In this document: piece by piece, positions 1 to 10,207 of the stretch | How positions within the stretch are numbered: the first letter of the stretch is position 1 | Layout: each line of letters opens with the position of its first letter | DNA from: Virgibacillus litoralis | GTDB lineage: Bacteria > Bacillota > Bacilli > Bacillales > Amphibacillaceae | Length of the DNA: 44,393 nt | Reading direction: 5' to 3' | NCBI RefSeq assembly: GCF_017873675.1 | Contig: NZ_JAGGKK010000025.1 | Coordinates: 1 to 44,393, forward strand | Translations under genes and position numbers: made by a program | Notes under the pieces: generated by a model | The model's database searches: none | What the model saw: only the letters and a program-made list of their open reading frames with translations | What the model was told of the DNA's origin: nothing

Positions 1-101
1 TAATATCGGAAAATTCAATCATCTATCTCAGACATTGAAATTAATTATTTGACTAAGCTATAGTTTTTTTATGCAACGCTAGTGATAATTTCCTATACAA
101 T

Positions 102-198
102 TAAAAAACCTCTTTGCGCAAGGTCGCAAAGAGGTAAACGTGTAGTTACGATTAAACACACGTGTTCTCAGGGCAACCTTTTAAATCTCGCTGGATTT
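102..198 (-). promoter_or_regulatory. PyrR-type attenuator downstream of pyrR
   Basis: Read on the minus strand, this follows the pyrR stop codon. A PyrR-binding-loop-like sequence (AATCCAGCGAGATT, within 183-198) matches the known pyr-mRNA consensus ARUCCNGNGAGGYU except for one base. It is followed by an intrinsic terminator whose arms are ACCTCTTTGCG and CGCAAAGAGGT (108-135) with a T run at 102-107. In B. subtilis, UMP-bound PyrR stabilises this loop and favours termination, lowering expression of the next pyr gene. That gene (probably pyrP or pyrB) lies outside the window. Positions 1-101 hold nothing else I can support. Confidence 0.8.
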
Positions 199-216
199 AG
201 TTAAAGGTCTCATTAT

Positions 217-792
<576 letters not shown>

Positions 793-850
793 CTAACACC
801 AAACCTTAGTTGCACTTATGCGTAAAAAAGGTTTTATATCTTCTTAGCGC

Positions 851-950
851 TAAAAAATCCCTTTTCTCCATAAGGAAAAAAGGGATTTAGATATACGTAT
901 CTCTACATACTTAATACGTTCCGCTTCCTTCTTCGCCTCACTGGACTCTG
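851..950 (-). promoter_or_regulatory. PyrR-type attenuator upstream of pyrR
   Basis: On the minus strand, a PyrR binding loop (GAGTCCAGTGAGGCG, within 933-950) lies between the rluD stop and pyrR. It is followed by an intrinsic terminator with arms AAATCCC...CTCC (855-869) and GG...GGGATTT (874-888) and a T run. This is the autoregulatory attenuator of the pyr operon known from B. subtilis. The competing antiterminator was not folded in detail. Confidence 0.85.
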
Positions 951-1002
951 TTAAAGGATCTTTTATTCATTTGCTTAATTATTACAAACCAGCTTCAATC
1001 TG

Positions 1003-1911
1003 TCAATACATTTTCTCCATTTGTGACAATAATTCCTTGAAATACGCTGGTGCTTCCTCCTCAAAGAATAGCCAATCATTTGTTCTCGGATGCTTAAAAC
1101 CCAGCGATTTAGCATGCAATACCTGTCCATTTGTCTCCAATGTTTTCCTCCGTCCATATTTAGGATCACCAACGATTGGGAAATCTATATATTTCATGTG
1201 TACACGTATTTGATGAGTACGGCCTGTTTCAAGCTGGCATTCTACATGTGTGAAATTTTCAAATCGTCGTATAACCCGAAAATGGGTTACTGCTGGTTTA
1301 CCAGAATCTACAATACCCATTTTCTGCCGGTCATTTTTGTCTCTGCCAATTGGGGCATCGATTAACCCTGTTTCATGTTCAATAACACCATGAACAACTG
1401 CTTCGTACTTTCGTTCAATATCTTTTGAGGCCATCTGTTCTGACAGATTTGTATGAGCGAGATCGCTCTTAGCAACCACTAGAAGTCCACTGGTGTCTTT
1501 ATCAATCCGGTGGACAATGCCTGGCCGTTCTACACCATTAATCCCAGATAAATCGTCACAGTGATAAAGTAACGCATTTACCAATGTGCCATTTTGGTGG
1601 CCAGCGGATGGGTGGACTACCATTCCTTTGGGTTTATTAACAACAAGTAAGTCACTATCCTCATAAACTATCCGTAGTGGTATGTTTTCAGCTTTTATGT
1701 TTAATGATTCTGGTTCAGGAATTGTCCAGCTAATCTCATCCGCAGTTTGACATTTATAGTTGGGTTTTATAATTTCTCCATTTACTAATACATGTTCATT
1801 TGTAATCCATGATTGGACCTGTGAACGGGACTCGCTAACCAAATTCGATAACAGTTTATCTATTCTTATTTTGTTTTCAGTTTCTAATACGGTATGTTGG
1901 TTTAAAGTCAT
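1003..1911 (-). CDS. RluA-family 23S rRNA pseudouridine synthase (RluD/YlyB type)
   Basis: Converts specific uridines in 23S rRNA to pseudouridine. The 302-residue protein has an N-terminal S4 RNA-binding domain (about residues 15-75). The RluA-family catalytic motif is HRIDKDTSG at about 134-142, with the catalytic Asp at about 137. The conserved GRTHQIRVH motif lies near the C-terminus. The ATG overlaps the lspA stop by 4 nt (ATGA), so the two are probably translationally coupled. The B. subtilis homologue in this position is ylyB. The exact target uridine cannot be read from the sequence. Confidence 0.93.
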   Translation of the reverse strand: MTLNQHTVLETENKIRIDKLLSNLVSESRSQVQSWITNEHVLVNGEIIKPNYKCQTADEISWTIPEPESLNIKAENIPLRIVYEDSDLLVVNKPKGMVVHPSAGHQNGTLVNALLYHCDDLSGINGVERPGIVHRIDKDTSGLLVVAKSDLAHTNLSEQMASKDIERKYEAVVHGVIEHETGLIDAPIGRDKNDRQKMGIVDSGKPAVTHFRVIRRFENFTHVECQLETGRTHQIRVHMKYIDFPIVGDPKYGRRKTLETNGQVLHAKSLGFKHPRTNDWLFFEEEAPAYFKELLSQMEKMY

Positions 1912-2378
1912 TTTTGATTTATTCCTTTCTTCTTTTCATCGATGAATGTTGCAATAAGCACAAGAATTACACCGACTACTAAGGTCGAATCAGCTATATT
2001 AAATATCGGATAATCATATCCAACCAGGTTGAAGTCAAAAAAGTCGACAACTTCCTTTCGAAAAAGGCGGTCGATAAAGTTACCAATTGCTCCACCTAAA
2101 ATAAAACTTAAGGAAATAGCTAGTAACTTACTATCCTTTGCATATTTTTCCATATAATAAACAACACCGATAATTACAATTACAGTGACGATATAGAAAA
2201 AAATCATTTGCCCTTGCAATATTCCCCATGCTGCACCACTATTTCGATGTGATGTTAGATAGAAAAAATTCTCAATCACAGTTATTTGTTCCCCAATTTC
2301 CATTTTTTTTGTAATGACCCACTTTGATAGTTGATCAACGGCTATAATAACAAGTGCAATTATGTAATATAAAAACAT
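1908..2378 (-). CDS. lspA: Lipoprotein signal peptidase (signal peptidase II)
   Basis: Membrane aspartic protease that cleaves the signal peptide of diacylglyceryl-modified prolipoproteins. I place the start at the ATG encoding MFLYYIIAL, directly after GGGGG; a longer frame adds 12 residues with no ribosome binding site. The 156 residues contain four membrane helices. The active-site blocks are [11 protein letters not shown] (catalytic Asp about 103) and YPIFNIADS (catalytic Asp about 130), and the conserved NSGAAWG loop is also present. It overlaps the downstream pseudouridine synthase gene by 4 nt. Confidence 0.96.
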   Translation of the reverse strand: MFLYYIIALVIIAVDQLSKWVITKKMEIGEQITVIENFFYLTSHRNSGAAWGILQGQMIFFYIVTVIVIIGVVYYMEKYAKDSKLLAISLSFILGGAIGNFIDRLFRKEVVDFFDFNLVGYDYPIFNIADSTLVVGVILVLIATFIDEKKKGINQK

Positions 2379-2410
2379 TTCATTTCCCCCAATTTCATTT
2401 AGAAAACTTA

Positions 2411-2486
2411 GCATATCACCAAGCCTTAATGACGAGCGCCTTAACTACTTATGCAGTAAGAAAGTATTAATACTTTCTTATCTAAA
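2411..2486 (+). repeat. Family A dispersed repeat, copy between ileS and lspA
   Basis: Contains the shared core AAGCCTTAATG...CCTTA..., then TTATGCAGTAAGAAAG, then a palindromic AAAGTATTAATACTTT hairpin. The same core recurs around 10092, 23820, 36757, 41841-42105 and 42320. No coding capacity is evident. It sits between the ileS terminator and the lspA start. Confidence 0.75.
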
Positions 2487-2523
2487 AACAAACTATTCCT
2501 TTTGCATTTTACCATAGATAAAG

Positions 2524-2568
2524 CAAAAGCGCCTCTTCCTTGAAAAAATTCAAAAGGAACAGGCGCTC
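2524..2568 (-). terminator. Terminator after ileS
   Basis: On the minus strand, AGCGCCTGTTCCTT pairs with AAGGAAGAGGCGCT across an A/T-rich loop and is followed by TTTTGC. It lies just past the ileS stop codon. Confidence 0.8.
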
Positions 2569-2578
2569 TTATAATCAA

Positions 2579-5335
2579 TTATGCACTGTAGTGTTCTTCC
2601 ACAATATCTGCACATCGTGTACATAACTCTGGGTGATCTTTATCTTCACCAACAGTTTCTGAAGCAGTCCAGCAACGTTCGCATTTCTCTCCGGGATGCT
2701 TTTCAACTGCAATATCTACATAACGATATTCAGATGCATCAGTTGAATTCTCTGCAACAACAGCTTCGGAAACAATAAACAGTTGATGAATATTAGGTAT
2801 TTTCTCTAATACTTCTTTGGTTTTAGCATCTTTTGGAACCAAGGTAATTCTAGCTTCCAGTGACTTACCAATAATCTTTTCATTTCGAGCCTCTTCTAAT
2901 GCTTTGAGGACATCATCACGAACTCTCATGAAGTGATCCCATTTATCCTGGGAATTTTCAAAGTTAGTAATTTTTCTTGGTTCTGGAATATCCGTAAGTT
3001 GAACGCTTTCTTCTTCTACTCCAGGAATATACTCCCATACTTCATCTGTTGTATGTGGAATAATTGGCGTCAGTAATTTAACAAGTGTAGTTAAGATTTC
3101 ATAGTATCCTGTTTGAATACTTCTCCGACGCTTATTATCTTGTGCCTCGATATAGAGGACATCTTTTGCGAAATCCAAATAAAACGAGCTTAAATCAACG
3201 GCACAGAAATTATGAATTTGTGAAAAAATTGGTGAATACTCAAATTTTTCATAGTTTGCACGAACATTTGAGACTAAGGTCTGCAAACGATGAACCATAT
3301 AGCGATCCACTTCTTCCATTTCGCTTTCAGGTACAGCATCCTTTGCTGGATCAAAGTCTGACAGATTCGCCAGTATAAAGCGAATCGTATTTCTGATTTT
3401 ACGATAAGCTTCAGAGATTTGTTTTAAGATTTCCTGTGAAATTCTAACATCTGCTTGATAATCAACTGATGATACCCATAAACGCAAGATATCAGCACCT
3501 AACTGTTTTTGAACCTTAGATGGAACCATAACATTGCCTAATGATTTACTCATCTTACGTCCGTTTCCATCCAGCACAAATCCATGACTGATAATATTTT
3601 CATATGGCGCCTTACCTGTTACCGCAACAGAAGTTGATAGTGACGAGTTAAACCAGCCACGATATTGGTCACTGCCCTCCAGATAAACATCTGCTGGACG
3701 ACGGTGATCCTCCCGCCCTACAAGGACTGCTTCATGAGATGAGCCTGAATCGAACCATACATCCATAATATCAGTTTCCTTGGTAAACTTACCGTTTGGA
3801 CTATGTTCTGAAGTGTAGCCTTCAGGTAATAGTTCTTTAGCTTCCCACTCAAACCATACATTCGAACCATGTTCAGCAAATACCTGTGAAACATGTTCAA
3901 TCGTTTCATCGGTAATAATTGGTGTGTTATCCTCCCCATAAAATACGGGAATTGGAACACCCCATGTACGTTGACGTGAAATACACCAATCCTCACGGTC
4001 ACGAACCATGTTATGAAGACGTGTTTCCCCCCATGACGGATACCAATTAATCCGATTAATCTCATCCAAAATATTTTGGCGGAAATCTTTTATGGATGCA
4101 AACCATTGTGAGGTAGCACGGAAGATTGTTGGCTTTTTCGTACGCCAATCATGCGGGTATGAATGCGTGATAAATGTAAGCTTCAATAACGCACCAACCT
4201 CTTCAAGCTTTTCTGTAATCGGCTTATTCGCCTGATCATAAAACATTCCCTCAAATCCAGGGGCTTCATCGGTGAACACACCTTTATTATCAACGGGAGA
4301 CAAAGCATCTAGTCCGTAAGACCTCGAGATATAAAAGTCGTCTTCACCATGGCCTGGAGCTGTGTGAACACAACCGGTACCTGCATCTGTTGTAACATGT
4401 TCACCAAGCATGACAAGTGAATCACGTTCATAAAATGGATGCTTTGTTACAACTTTATCTGCTTTCTGGCCTTTAAATGTTTTAACTACCTGTGGGTTTT
4501 CCCATTCCAGTTCTTCAGTTACAGTTTCTACTAAATCGGAAGCAACTACGTATTTTTCATTATTAACAGCAACAACGGAATACTCAAGATCTGGATGTAA
4601 ACTAATTCCAAGATTCGCTGGAATAGTCCAGGGCGTAGTAGTCCAAATGATGAATTTATCTCCAGTATCAAGTACGCCTTTTCCATCTGTTACATCAAAT
4701 GAGACATAAATGGATGGGGAACGTTTATCATGATATTCTATTTCTGCTTCAGCTAATGCTGATTCAGATGATGGAGACCAATACACGGGTTTAAGTCCTT
4801 TATAAATATATCCTTTTTTCGCCATTTCACCAAAAACCCTAATTTGTGCTGCCTCATAATCTTTGGTAAGCGTAATATATGGGTTATCCCAATCACCTCG
4901 TACACCTAGTTGTTTAAACTGTGTACGTTGACTATCGAGTTGCCCCATTGCGTATTCGGCACATTTTTGTCTGAAATCGGCAATGCTCATTTCCTTACGC
5001 TTAATTTTTTTCTTTTTTGTTAATGCTGTTTCAATTGGGAGTCCATGTGTATCCCAGCCAGGAACGTATGGAGCATGATATCCAGTCATTGATTTATAGC
5101 GCGTAATAAAATCCTTTAAAATTTTATTAAGTGCGTGACCGATATGCAAATCACCATTTGCGTATGGAGGACCATCATGCAAAATAAACGACGGACGTCC
5201 TTCTGTTCTTTTTTGTACTTTTTCGTATAGTTTTTTATCATCCCACGCTTTTTGGCGCTCTGGTTCTTTATTCGGCAAATTTCCGCGCATTGGGAATTCT
5301 GTTTTTGGCATTAGTAATGTATCTTTATACTCCAC
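2579..5335 (-). CDS. ileS: Isoleucyl-tRNA synthetase
   Basis: Class I aminoacyl-tRNA synthetase that charges tRNA-Ile. The 918 residues contain HIGH (about 64-67), the KMSKS loop ([10 protein letters not shown]), the editing CP1 domain ([10 protein letters not shown]) and a C-terminal zinc module with Cys pairs CERCW and CTRC. It is of the bacterial, B. subtilis-like type. The start is GTG at 5333-5335 with AGGAGG eight bases upstream. The gene is preceded by its own sigma-A promoter and an Ile T-box, so it is induced by uncharged tRNA-Ile. It stands alone between divIVA and lspA and ends at its own terminator. Confidence 0.98.
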   Translation of the reverse strand: MEYKDTLLMPKTEFPMRGNLPNKEPERQKAWDDKKLYEKVQKRTEGRPSFILHDGPPYANGDLHIGHALNKILKDFITRYKSMTGYHAPYVPGWDTHGLPIETALTKKKKIKRKEMSIADFRQKCAEYAMGQLDSQRTQFKQLGVRGDWDNPYITLTKDYEAAQIRVFGEMAKKGYIYKGLKPVYWSPSSESALAEAEIEYHDKRSPSIYVSFDVTDGKGVLDTGDKFIIWTTTPWTIPANLGISLHPDLEYSVVAVNNEKYVVASDLVETVTEELEWENPQVVKTFKGQKADKVVTKHPFYERDSLVMLGEHVTTDAGTGCVHTAPGHGEDDFYISRSYGLDALSPVDNKGVFTDEAPGFEGMFYDQANKPITEKLEEVGALLKLTFITHSYPHDWRTKKPTIFRATSQWFASIKDFRQNILDEINRINWYPSWGETRLHNMVRDREDWCISRQRTWGVPIPVFYGEDNTPIITDETIEHVSQVFAEHGSNVWFEWEAKELLPEGYTSEHSPNGKFTKETDIMDVWFDSGSSHEAVLVGREDHRRPADVYLEGSDQYRGWFNSSLSTSVAVTGKAPYENIISHGFVLDGNGRKMSKSLGNVMVPSKVQKQLGADILRLWVSSVDYQADVRISQEILKQISEAYRKIRNTIRFILANLSDFDPAKDAVPESEMEEVDRYMVHRLQTLVSNVRANYEKFEYSPIFSQIHNFCAVDLSSFYLDFAKDVLYIEAQDNKRRRSIQTGYYEILTTLVKLLTPIIPHTTDEVWEYIPGVEEESVQLTDIPEPRKITNFENSQDKWDHFMRVRDDVLKALEEARNEKIIGKSLEARITLVPKDAKTKEVLEKIPNIHQLFIVSEAVVAENSTDASEYRYVDIAVEKHPGEKCERCWTASETVGEDKDHPELCTRCADIVEEHYSA

Positions 5336-5367
5336 TTGTTCATCCTCCTATACATTTCAATTAAATT

Positions 5368-5625
5368 AAAAAAAGCCCTCAAACATCCCCAAAAGGGACG
5401 AGAAGACTCGCGGTACCACCCTTATAAATTTAAAATAATTACATATTTTAAATTCACTCGATATTCGTAACGTGAACAGACGCCCATTTCTACTTTAAAT
5501 GTATTCAAAATGGGTACTCAAGAGTGATTTTCTGAAGTATTACTGTATCAGGCTCCCACCAGTTCCCGACTCGCTAAACAGTAATTACATTCATACTGTC
5601 TCTATCATCGTAGTTTTCAATCGCA
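5368..5625 (-). promoter_or_regulatory. T-box riboswitch (isoleucine) controlling ileS
   Basis: On the minus strand the leader contains the T-box core GGTGGTACCGCG (5409-5420). A terminator follows, with CGTCCC pairing GGGATG around 5384-5400 and a T run to 5368. The Stem I region carries the conserved AG-rich loop and GAAAATCACTCTTGAG, in which ATC (5526-5528) is in the specifier position, an isoleucine codon matching the ileS gene downstream. Uncharged tRNA-Ile would be expected to stabilise the antiterminator and allow transcription. Confidence 0.92.
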
Positions 5626-5646
5626 TATAACATTTGTGTATAATGA

Positions 5647-5675
5647 ATTATATGTAAAATTCCATAAAACGTCAA
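5647..5675 (-). promoter_or_regulatory. Sigma-A promoter of the ileS T-box leader
   Basis: TTGACG (5670-5675) and TATAAT (5647-5652) are separated by exactly 17 nt, directly after the divIVA stop codon and just upstream of the T-box. This is a near-consensus vegetative promoter. Confidence 0.85.
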
Positions 5676-5678
5676 GGC

Positions 5679-6185
5679 TTATGATTCTTTATCTGCAGCA
5701 GCCTCAAGCTCTCCGCCAAACTCTGCATCGAACAATTCTTCCCAGTCATCTGTACCTATCATCTCTAACTGAGCTTCAACAAGCATTTTTAAACGGGTAC
5801 GGAATACTTTAGCTTGTTTTTTTAACTCTTCAACATCCATTGATATACGGCGGGATTTATTTAGGGCTTCATTAATAATGCGATCAGCGTTTTTCTCAGC
5901 TTCTTTAATAATTAATTTGGACTCTTTAGTAGCGTTCCCTTTAACTTCTTCCGCTGTTTCCTGAGCAACCAAAATGGACTTGTTCAAGGTTGTCTCAATA
6001 TTGGTAAAATGACCAAGTTTTTCATTCAGCTGTTCAACTTTTTCTGTTAAATCTTTTTTCTCACGAATTGCCATTTCATAATCCTTTATTACCTGATCCA
6101 GAAATTCGTTGACCTCATCTTCATCATATCCACGAAAACTTCTTGTAAACTCTTTATTGTGAATATCTAATGGTGTTAATGACAC
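5679..6185 (-). CDS. divIVA: Cell-division pole/septum marker DivIVA
   Basis: Coiled-coil protein that binds negatively curved membrane at septa and poles. In B. subtilis it positions MinJ/MinCD and, during sporulation, anchors the chromosome origin through RacA. The start is taken as GTG at 6183-6185 (MSLTPLDIHNKEF), seven bases after AAGGAGGT; a frame starting three codons earlier would overlap the ribosome binding site. The N-terminal lipid-binding domain is clear (FTRSFRGYDEDEVNEFLDQV). It is followed by two coiled-coil stretches (about residues 30-70 and 75-150) and an acidic tail. It closes the ylm gene group as in B. subtilis. Confidence 0.95.
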   Translation of the reverse strand: MSLTPLDIHNKEFTRSFRGYDEDEVNEFLDQVIKDYEMAIREKKDLTEKVEQLNEKLGHFTNIETTLNKSILVAQETAEEVKGNATKESKLIIKEAEKNADRIINEALNKSRRISMDVEELKKQAKVFRTRLKMLVEAQLEMIGTDDWEELFDAEFGGELEAAADKES

Positions 6186-6294
6186 GTAGGCCACCTCCTT
6201 AAAAATTTTAACCCAATTATATATTAAAATAAATAAATTCCTATATTACGTCTTTATTCGACATAAAATAAAATTATCCTTCAAATAATCGAAA

Positions 6295-7071
6295 TTAATT
6301 TAAAATAGCAGTAGTAATTCTGTGTTTATCTTTTTTGGTAAGCCCATTAATGCTAATAAGCTTACTTCTGCCTTTACCTCTTAAAGAAAGCATATCCCCT
6401 TCAGCAAGCAAAAACTTTCCATCGTCAACTACTCTAAAATTAACTTTCACATAACGCTTAGCAATGTACTCAGAAGCATCTTTTCTGGAAATATTGTAAA
6501 TCGCTTTTAGTACTGCATCTAATCTCAATGCTGATACTGTCTGGTCTGATTCTATCCACTCTGTTTCTTTTTTAATAATTGATATCAACGGCTTTTCTTC
6601 AAGCTTAATCTTTGTCTTCTTAATCGCTGTAAGATTTGCAAATACATATGCAGCTATTTCTTCTGCCACCACAATTTGTATTGTTCCATTCTCAACGAGT
6701 ATATCTCCGAGTTTTTTTCGCTTAATGCCTAAAGATAAAAATGCCCCCATGACATCTCCGTGTGTTATAGTGACAAATTTTTCATGATAAGTTGCTTGCA
6801 TTAGTATGAGCTGAAATGATTCATCGGTCACTTCTTCATAGAATGGCGCAATAATAACACGCTTTCGCTCTGTGAATTCACTGCCACCATTCTGATAAAT
6901 CTTTAATTCTTCATGGCTCGTCCCAATTAACATAGCTACAATTTGTTGCTCCCTAGGATCAAGAAAATCGGTTACCTTGTACTGAAATGTTTTCTCAACT
7001 TGATCTATCCAAGACAATACCTTATCTATAAATGGGTGTTCTTCTTTTCTGAAATGCTGGTAAATATCCAC
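6295..7071 (-). CDS. ylmH: S4-domain RNA-binding protein YlmH
   Basis: 258-residue protein with a C-terminal S4 domain (about 180-250, including LRLDAVLKAIYNISRKDASEYI and VKVNFRVVDD) and an N-terminal YlmH-specific region. YlmH homologues bind ribosomes and have been linked to rescue of stalled ribosomes and to division. The start is GTG at 7069-7071 with AAGGTAG upstream. It lies between ylmG and divIVA, the conserved order in Firmicutes. The family assignment is firm; the molecular role rests on homologues. Confidence 0.9.
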   Translation of the reverse strand: MDIYQHFRKEEHPFIDKVLSWIDQVEKTFQYKVTDFLDPREQQIVAMLIGTSHEELKIYQNGGSEFTERKRVIIAPFYEEVTDESFQLILMQATYHEKFVTITHGDVMGAFLSLGIKRKKLGDILVENGTIQIVVAEEIAAYVFANLTAIKKTKIKLEEKPLISIIKKETEWIESDQTVSALRLDAVLKAIYNISRKDASEYIAKRYVKVNFRVVDDGKFLLAEGDMLSLRGKGRSKLISINGLTKKDKHRITTAILN

Positions 7072-7082
7072 TTTTAACTACC

Positions 7083-7358
7083 TTAAAACCAACCCATTAG
7101 CATATTGAACAATACAGGTAACCCATATGCTCGTGCGAAGAACAATACAAAGATTCCTACGATTGGTGATAAATCAATCATTCCAAGTGGTGGGATAATC
7201 TTCCGAAATGGTTCCAGATACGGTTCACAAATCTTTGTCAAAAAACTGCCAAATGCAGATTCCCGAGCTCCTGGAAACCATGACATAAAAATATAAATAA
7301 TTAACGCATAACTATAAATCTCAAGTGCATAAAATAATACCATATAAATTGATTCCAT
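7083..7358 (-). CDS. ylmG: YggT-family membrane protein YlmG
   Basis: Small 91-residue protein with two hydrophobic segments (about residues 5-27 and 65-87). A conserved polar loop between them (SWFPGARES...EPYLEPFRKIIPP) is typical of the YggT family. Its role is poorly defined: it has been linked to membrane and division site organisation because it neighbours sepF, and to osmotic tolerance in E. coli. It follows sepF by six bases, so it is probably in the same transcript. Confidence 0.9.
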   Translation of the reverse strand: MESIYMVLFYALEIYSYALIIYIFMSWFPGARESAFGSFLTKICEPYLEPFRKIIPPLGMIDLSPIVGIFVLFFARAYGLPVLFNMLMGWF

Positions 7359-7364
7359 TAACGC

Positions 7365-7799
7365 CTACCATCCTTTTTCAAATTCGTCATCCTCAACAAA
7401 TGATTCTGTAATTGTTCCCGACACATCTACATTCTCAGGAGTACATAGAAATGTTTGTGCACCTAATTTTTGTATATCACCACTAACGGCATACACTGTT
7501 CCACTTAAGAAATCAACAATACGTTTTGCCTGCTCATGATCAACACGTTGTAAATTGATAACTACTGCTCGTCTGTTGACAACATTGTCTGCTATTTCCT
7601 GTGCTTCATTATAATTTCGTGGCTCAGACAATACTACTTTAGATGACGGTTGTTGCATACTAGCCAGGTTAACTACATTTTGATTTTTTCGTTTTTGATT
7701 ACCGGCAGCATCTGGAACATTCTCTTCTGATTGTTCCTCAAAGTATTCGTACTCGTCATCCATTGTAAAAAAAGTCTTAATCTTATTCTTCATACTCAT
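7365..7799 (-). CDS. sepF: Cell division protein SepF
   Basis: SepF bundles FtsZ filaments into rings and tethers them to the membrane. The start is placed at the second ATG ([11 protein letters not shown]), which matches the B. subtilis N-terminus and has GGGGTG at workable spacing. The N-terminal amphipathic membrane-targeting helix and acidic linker ([14 protein letters not shown]) precede the conserved globular domain from about residue 55 ([20 protein letters not shown]). The domain includes the signature [17 protein letters not shown]. It lies within the ylm cluster downstream of ylmE. Confidence 0.95.
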   Translation of the reverse strand: MSMKNKIKTFFTMDDEYEYFEEQSEENVPDAAGNQKRKNQNVVNLASMQQPSSKVVLSEPRNYNEAQEIADNVVNRRAVVINLQRVDHEQAKRIVDFLSGTVYAVSGDIQKLGAQTFLCTPENVDVSGTITESFVEDDEFEKGW

Positions 7800-7811
7800 C
7801 ATTTCACCCCG

Positions 7812-8498
7812 CTATTTGAAAGATCCAACTAATTTTGAACCAATTCGAATATGTGTTGCCCCTTCTTCAATGGCAAGCTGATAATCATTACTCATACCCA
7901 TTGACAGATAGTTACAAGGGGCATGAGCAAGTTGCTCACTCCTGACTTCATCCCTCAATGAAGCAAGTTTTCTAAAAATGTCACGTAAAAGTTCTTTATT
8001 TTCCATATGTGGAGCCATTGTCATTAGACCTACTATCCTAATATTCTCAAAAGCTGCCAACGAAGAAATAAATGAAAGGACATTTTCAGGACCAAGACCG
8101 TGTTTTGATTCTTCACCACTAACATTTACTTGAACAAAACAGTCCATTGGGGTTGTCGCGCGTTTGTTAATTTCCTTCGCAAGCGACTTGCGATCCAGTG
8201 AATGAATCGCATCCACTTTATCAATTATTTCTTTTACTTTTCTAGATTGTAATGTTCCGATAAAGTGCCAAGAGGCTTGATCTTGTATGTAATTATATTT
8301 TTCCAGAAAACCTTCCAGCCGATTTTCGCCAAGATTTTTAATTCCAGCGTTAATCGTTTCTTCTGTTCGCTCTATTGTAACATATTTCGTGACGCCAATA
8401 ATGGTTATTTCGTTGGGATTTCGATTACTTTTCTCGCATGCTTGTCTAATATTGTTGTTTATTTCATTCAGATTTGCTACTACTTCCATTATTACCAT
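7812..8498 (-). CDS. ylmE: PLP homeostasis protein YlmE (YggS/PROSC family)
   Basis: Pyridoxal-phosphate-binding TIM-barrel protein involved in balancing PLP and amino/keto acid pools; no enzyme activity is established for the family. It has the family signature GVTKYV, with the PLP-binding lysine, near the N-terminus. It also has GENRLEGFLEKY, WHFIGTLQSRKVK and the C-terminal SMGMSNDYQLAIEEGATHIRIGS. The GGAGG sits four bases before the chosen ATG (MVIMEVVAN). An ATG three codons later is an alternative. It is nearly contiguous with pgeF upstream and sepF downstream. Confidence 0.92.
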   Translation of the reverse strand: MVIMEVVANLNEINNNIRQACEKSNRNPNEITIIGVTKYVTIERTEETINAGIKNLGENRLEGFLEKYNYIQDQASWHFIGTLQSRKVKEIIDKVDAIHSLDRKSLAKEINKRATTPMDCFVQVNVSGEESKHGLGPENVLSFISSLAAFENIRIVGLMTMAPHMENKELLRDIFRKLASLRDEVRSEQLAHAPCNYLSMGMSNDYQLAIEEGATHIRIGSKLVGSFK

Positions 8499-8516
8499 TG
8501 CTCCTCCCAAGTATAA

Positions 8517-9326
8517 TCATGTTGCATAGCCAATATACCCTAGCATTCTACCTGTTTTACCATGATCACGTCGATGTGAGAAAAATAATTCATTATCACT
8601 GAATGTGCAATATTCTGTGACCTCTATATTATGACGAAGAACCCCTTGTTGTAAAAGGATTTCGACATTTAATTGCTTTAAATCCAATAAATAGCGATTA
8701 TTTTCTTTTTGAATGACAGTTTTTCCAGTATAATTATCTGGAATTTGTGCGATAACATTTTCATCAACCTCATAAACCTCTTGAGATATACATGGTCCTA
8801 TTGTAACTAGAAGAGTATCTGTGTTTACTCCAACTGATTTAAACGTATCAACCATTTTTTCACTTATACCATGGACTGTTCCTTTCCATCCTGCATGGGC
8901 TATACCTATATAATCTGTTTCTGGATCATAAAAATATAATGGGGCACAATCAGCAAAAAAAGCTGTGCACAGTATATCAGCTCGATTTGTAACAATACCA
9001 TCAATGTTAGGTAGTGAAGACTGATAAGATATTGCGCCTTTTCCTCTATCCTCTTCCTTAACAATGTGTATATTTGTCTGATGTGTTTGCTCCCCGGATA
9101 CCCATGATTCTAACGGTATGTTTATATCCTCAGCTAAGATCTGTCTATTCGATAAGACATCTCCTTGGTTATCAGGAACATGCAAACCAAGGTTTAACGT
9201 ATTAAACGGAGACTGGCTCTTTCCACCCTTTCGAGTTGTAAAGCCAGCTTTTAAATTTTTATTCAATCTTTGCCATTTATCAATTTGCAAATAGACTGCT
9301 TCATTATGCTGGAAGGGATCAGCCAT
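8517..9326 (-). CDS. pgeF: Peptidoglycan editing factor/purine nucleoside phosphorylase, YfiH (YlmD) family
   Basis: 269-residue DUF152-family protein. Homologues have zinc-dependent purine nucleoside phosphorylase/adenosine deaminase activity, and E. coli PgeF (YfiH) prevents misincorporation of amino acids into muropeptides. Conserved metal-site blocks are visible: SGEQTHQTN, CTAFFADCAPLYFYD, IGIAHAGWKG and IGPCISQEVYEV. AGGAGGT lies six bases before the ATG. The gene stop comes within 20 nt of the ylmE start. This is the B. subtilis ylmD position, downstream of ylmC. Confidence 0.92.
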   Translation of the reverse strand: MADPFQHNEAVYLQIDKWQRLNKNLKAGFTTRKGGKSQSPFNTLNLGLHVPDNQGDVLSNRQILAEDINIPLESWVSGEQTHQTNIHIVKEEDRGKGAISYQSSLPNIDGIVTNRADILCTAFFADCAPLYFYDPETDYIGIAHAGWKGTVHGISEKMVDTFKSVGVNTDTLLVTIGPCISQEVYEVDENVIAQIPDNYTGKTVIQKENNRYLLDLKQLNVEILLQQGVLRHNIEVTEYCTFSDNELFFSHRRDHGKTGRMLGYIGYAT

Positions 9327-9379
9327 ATCAATACCTCCTCAGTATAGTATGTTAAAACTATCTTATCATAATTTCTCCA

Positions 9380-9652
9380 TCATTCGATAAGCTTTTGTTC
9401 TGGATAGAGGGTTGGAGTATTTACGTCTCTTATTAGGATAACGTCTGAGCCAATAGTTTCAATGTTATACCATGGTATTACCATCTCTCCAGGCTTCCCA
9501 AATAAACCTGCTTTTTTATCCTTCACAATAATAATTAATGCTGTGATTTTACCGTTGTCTCCATTTATTTCTAAGTCCGAAATATGCCCAAGCCTTCTGC
9601 CATCATTAATGACGATAACCTCTTTTATTTGAAGATCGGTTAACTTTATCAT
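9380..9652 (-). CDS. ylmC: PRC-barrel sporulation protein YlmC/YmxH family
   Basis: Roughly 90-residue single PRC-barrel domain protein: LTDLQIKEVIVINDGRRLG opens the barrel, followed by DLEINGDNGKITALII and VIPWYNIETIGSDVILI. The YlmC/YmxH family occurs in spore formers and lies next to sporulation sigma genes; its molecular role is unknown. Two adjacent ATGs are possible, and AGGTG favours the second (9652). The gene heads the ylmC-pgeF-ylmE-sepF-ylmG-ylmH-divIVA series. Confidence 0.85.
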   Translation of the reverse strand: MIKLTDLQIKEVIVINDGRRLGHISDLEINGDNGKITALIIIVKDKKAGLFGKPGEMVIPWYNIETIGSDVILIRDVNTPTLYPEQKLIE

Positions 9653-9777
9653 CATGACTCACCTACCTTAATAATGATATATATGCAAAGAATTTGCAAA
9701 AAAAACTTTAATATAGTGCAAAATTAAAATTCCTTCTTTTATTATTACAATCGAACCTCATTAAGAGAAAGTGGCAG

Positions 9778-10051
9778 AACAAAAGCGCAAGCGCCTGTTC
9801 AGTGCCGTATGGACTGCGCTCAGCGCTGCGGGTGGGTCGACGTTGCCGCTCAAAGCGGCGGTCTTAGTCGATCTTCCTTTTCCCTGAGATAAAGGATACA
9901 CGAAGAGCGTAAGCTGCCCCACAGGACGTGGGGTAGTTCGACGTTGCCACAGGATGTGGTGGTTTTAGTCGAACATCTTTTATTTCTTATCGTAGACACG
10001 GGGATGGAAGTCCACTAGGCGCTAGGCGCTGGACGTCGCTGATTCGGAAGT
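9778..10051 (+). repeat. Family B dispersed repeat (GC-rich, stem-loop modules), full copy
   Basis: Begins with AAAAGCGCAAGCGCC and ends near ATTCGGAAGTC. Nearly identical sequence recurs from 44179 to the window end, and a decayed part recurs at 13098-13200. Two homologous 35-nt modules (9837-9871 and 9938-9972) each start TCGACGTTGCC and end TTAGTCGA, with an inner stem (GCCGC/GCGGC and CCAC/GTGG). A third stem, CCCCACAGGACGTGGGG, lies at 9917-9933. Base composition is far richer in G and C than in the neighbours. No transposase is nearby, and the region 9656-10354 has no credible gene. Confidence 0.8.
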
Positions 10052-10091
10052 CAAGTAATTTTTATAATTTACTGAAGAATCATAAAAACTT

Positions 10092-10170
10092 AATTTATCG
10101 CCAAGCCTTAATATAGATAAGCCAGTTGCACTTATGCAGTAAGAAAGTATTTGCACTTTCTTAACTGCAA
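10092..10170 (+). repeat. Family A dispersed repeat between family B copy and sigG
   Basis: Carries CGCCAAGCCTTAATA..., GTTGCACTTATGCAGTAAG and the AAGAAAGT...ACTTTCTTAACTGC hairpin shared with the other family A copies. A short frame running across it (10022-10228) is repeat sequence and not a gene. Confidence 0.8.
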
Positions 10171-10199
10171 AAAAAAGACACCAAACATAGTTGGCGTCC
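10169..10199 (-). terminator. Terminator downstream of sigG and its structured 3' region
   Basis: On the minus strand, GACGCCAA (10191-10198) pairs with TTGGTGTC (10177-10184) across a six-base loop. It is followed by eight T residues. It ends the sigG transcript, leaving a roughly 155-nt untranslated stretch after the stop codon. Confidence 0.82.
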
Positions 10200-10207
10200 G
10201 ATTGTAT

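Noticed and set aside
1-101. Start of a pyrP or pyrB gene at the left edge
   Set aside because: No ribosome binding site or minus-strand coding start is visible; the next pyr gene must lie beyond the window.
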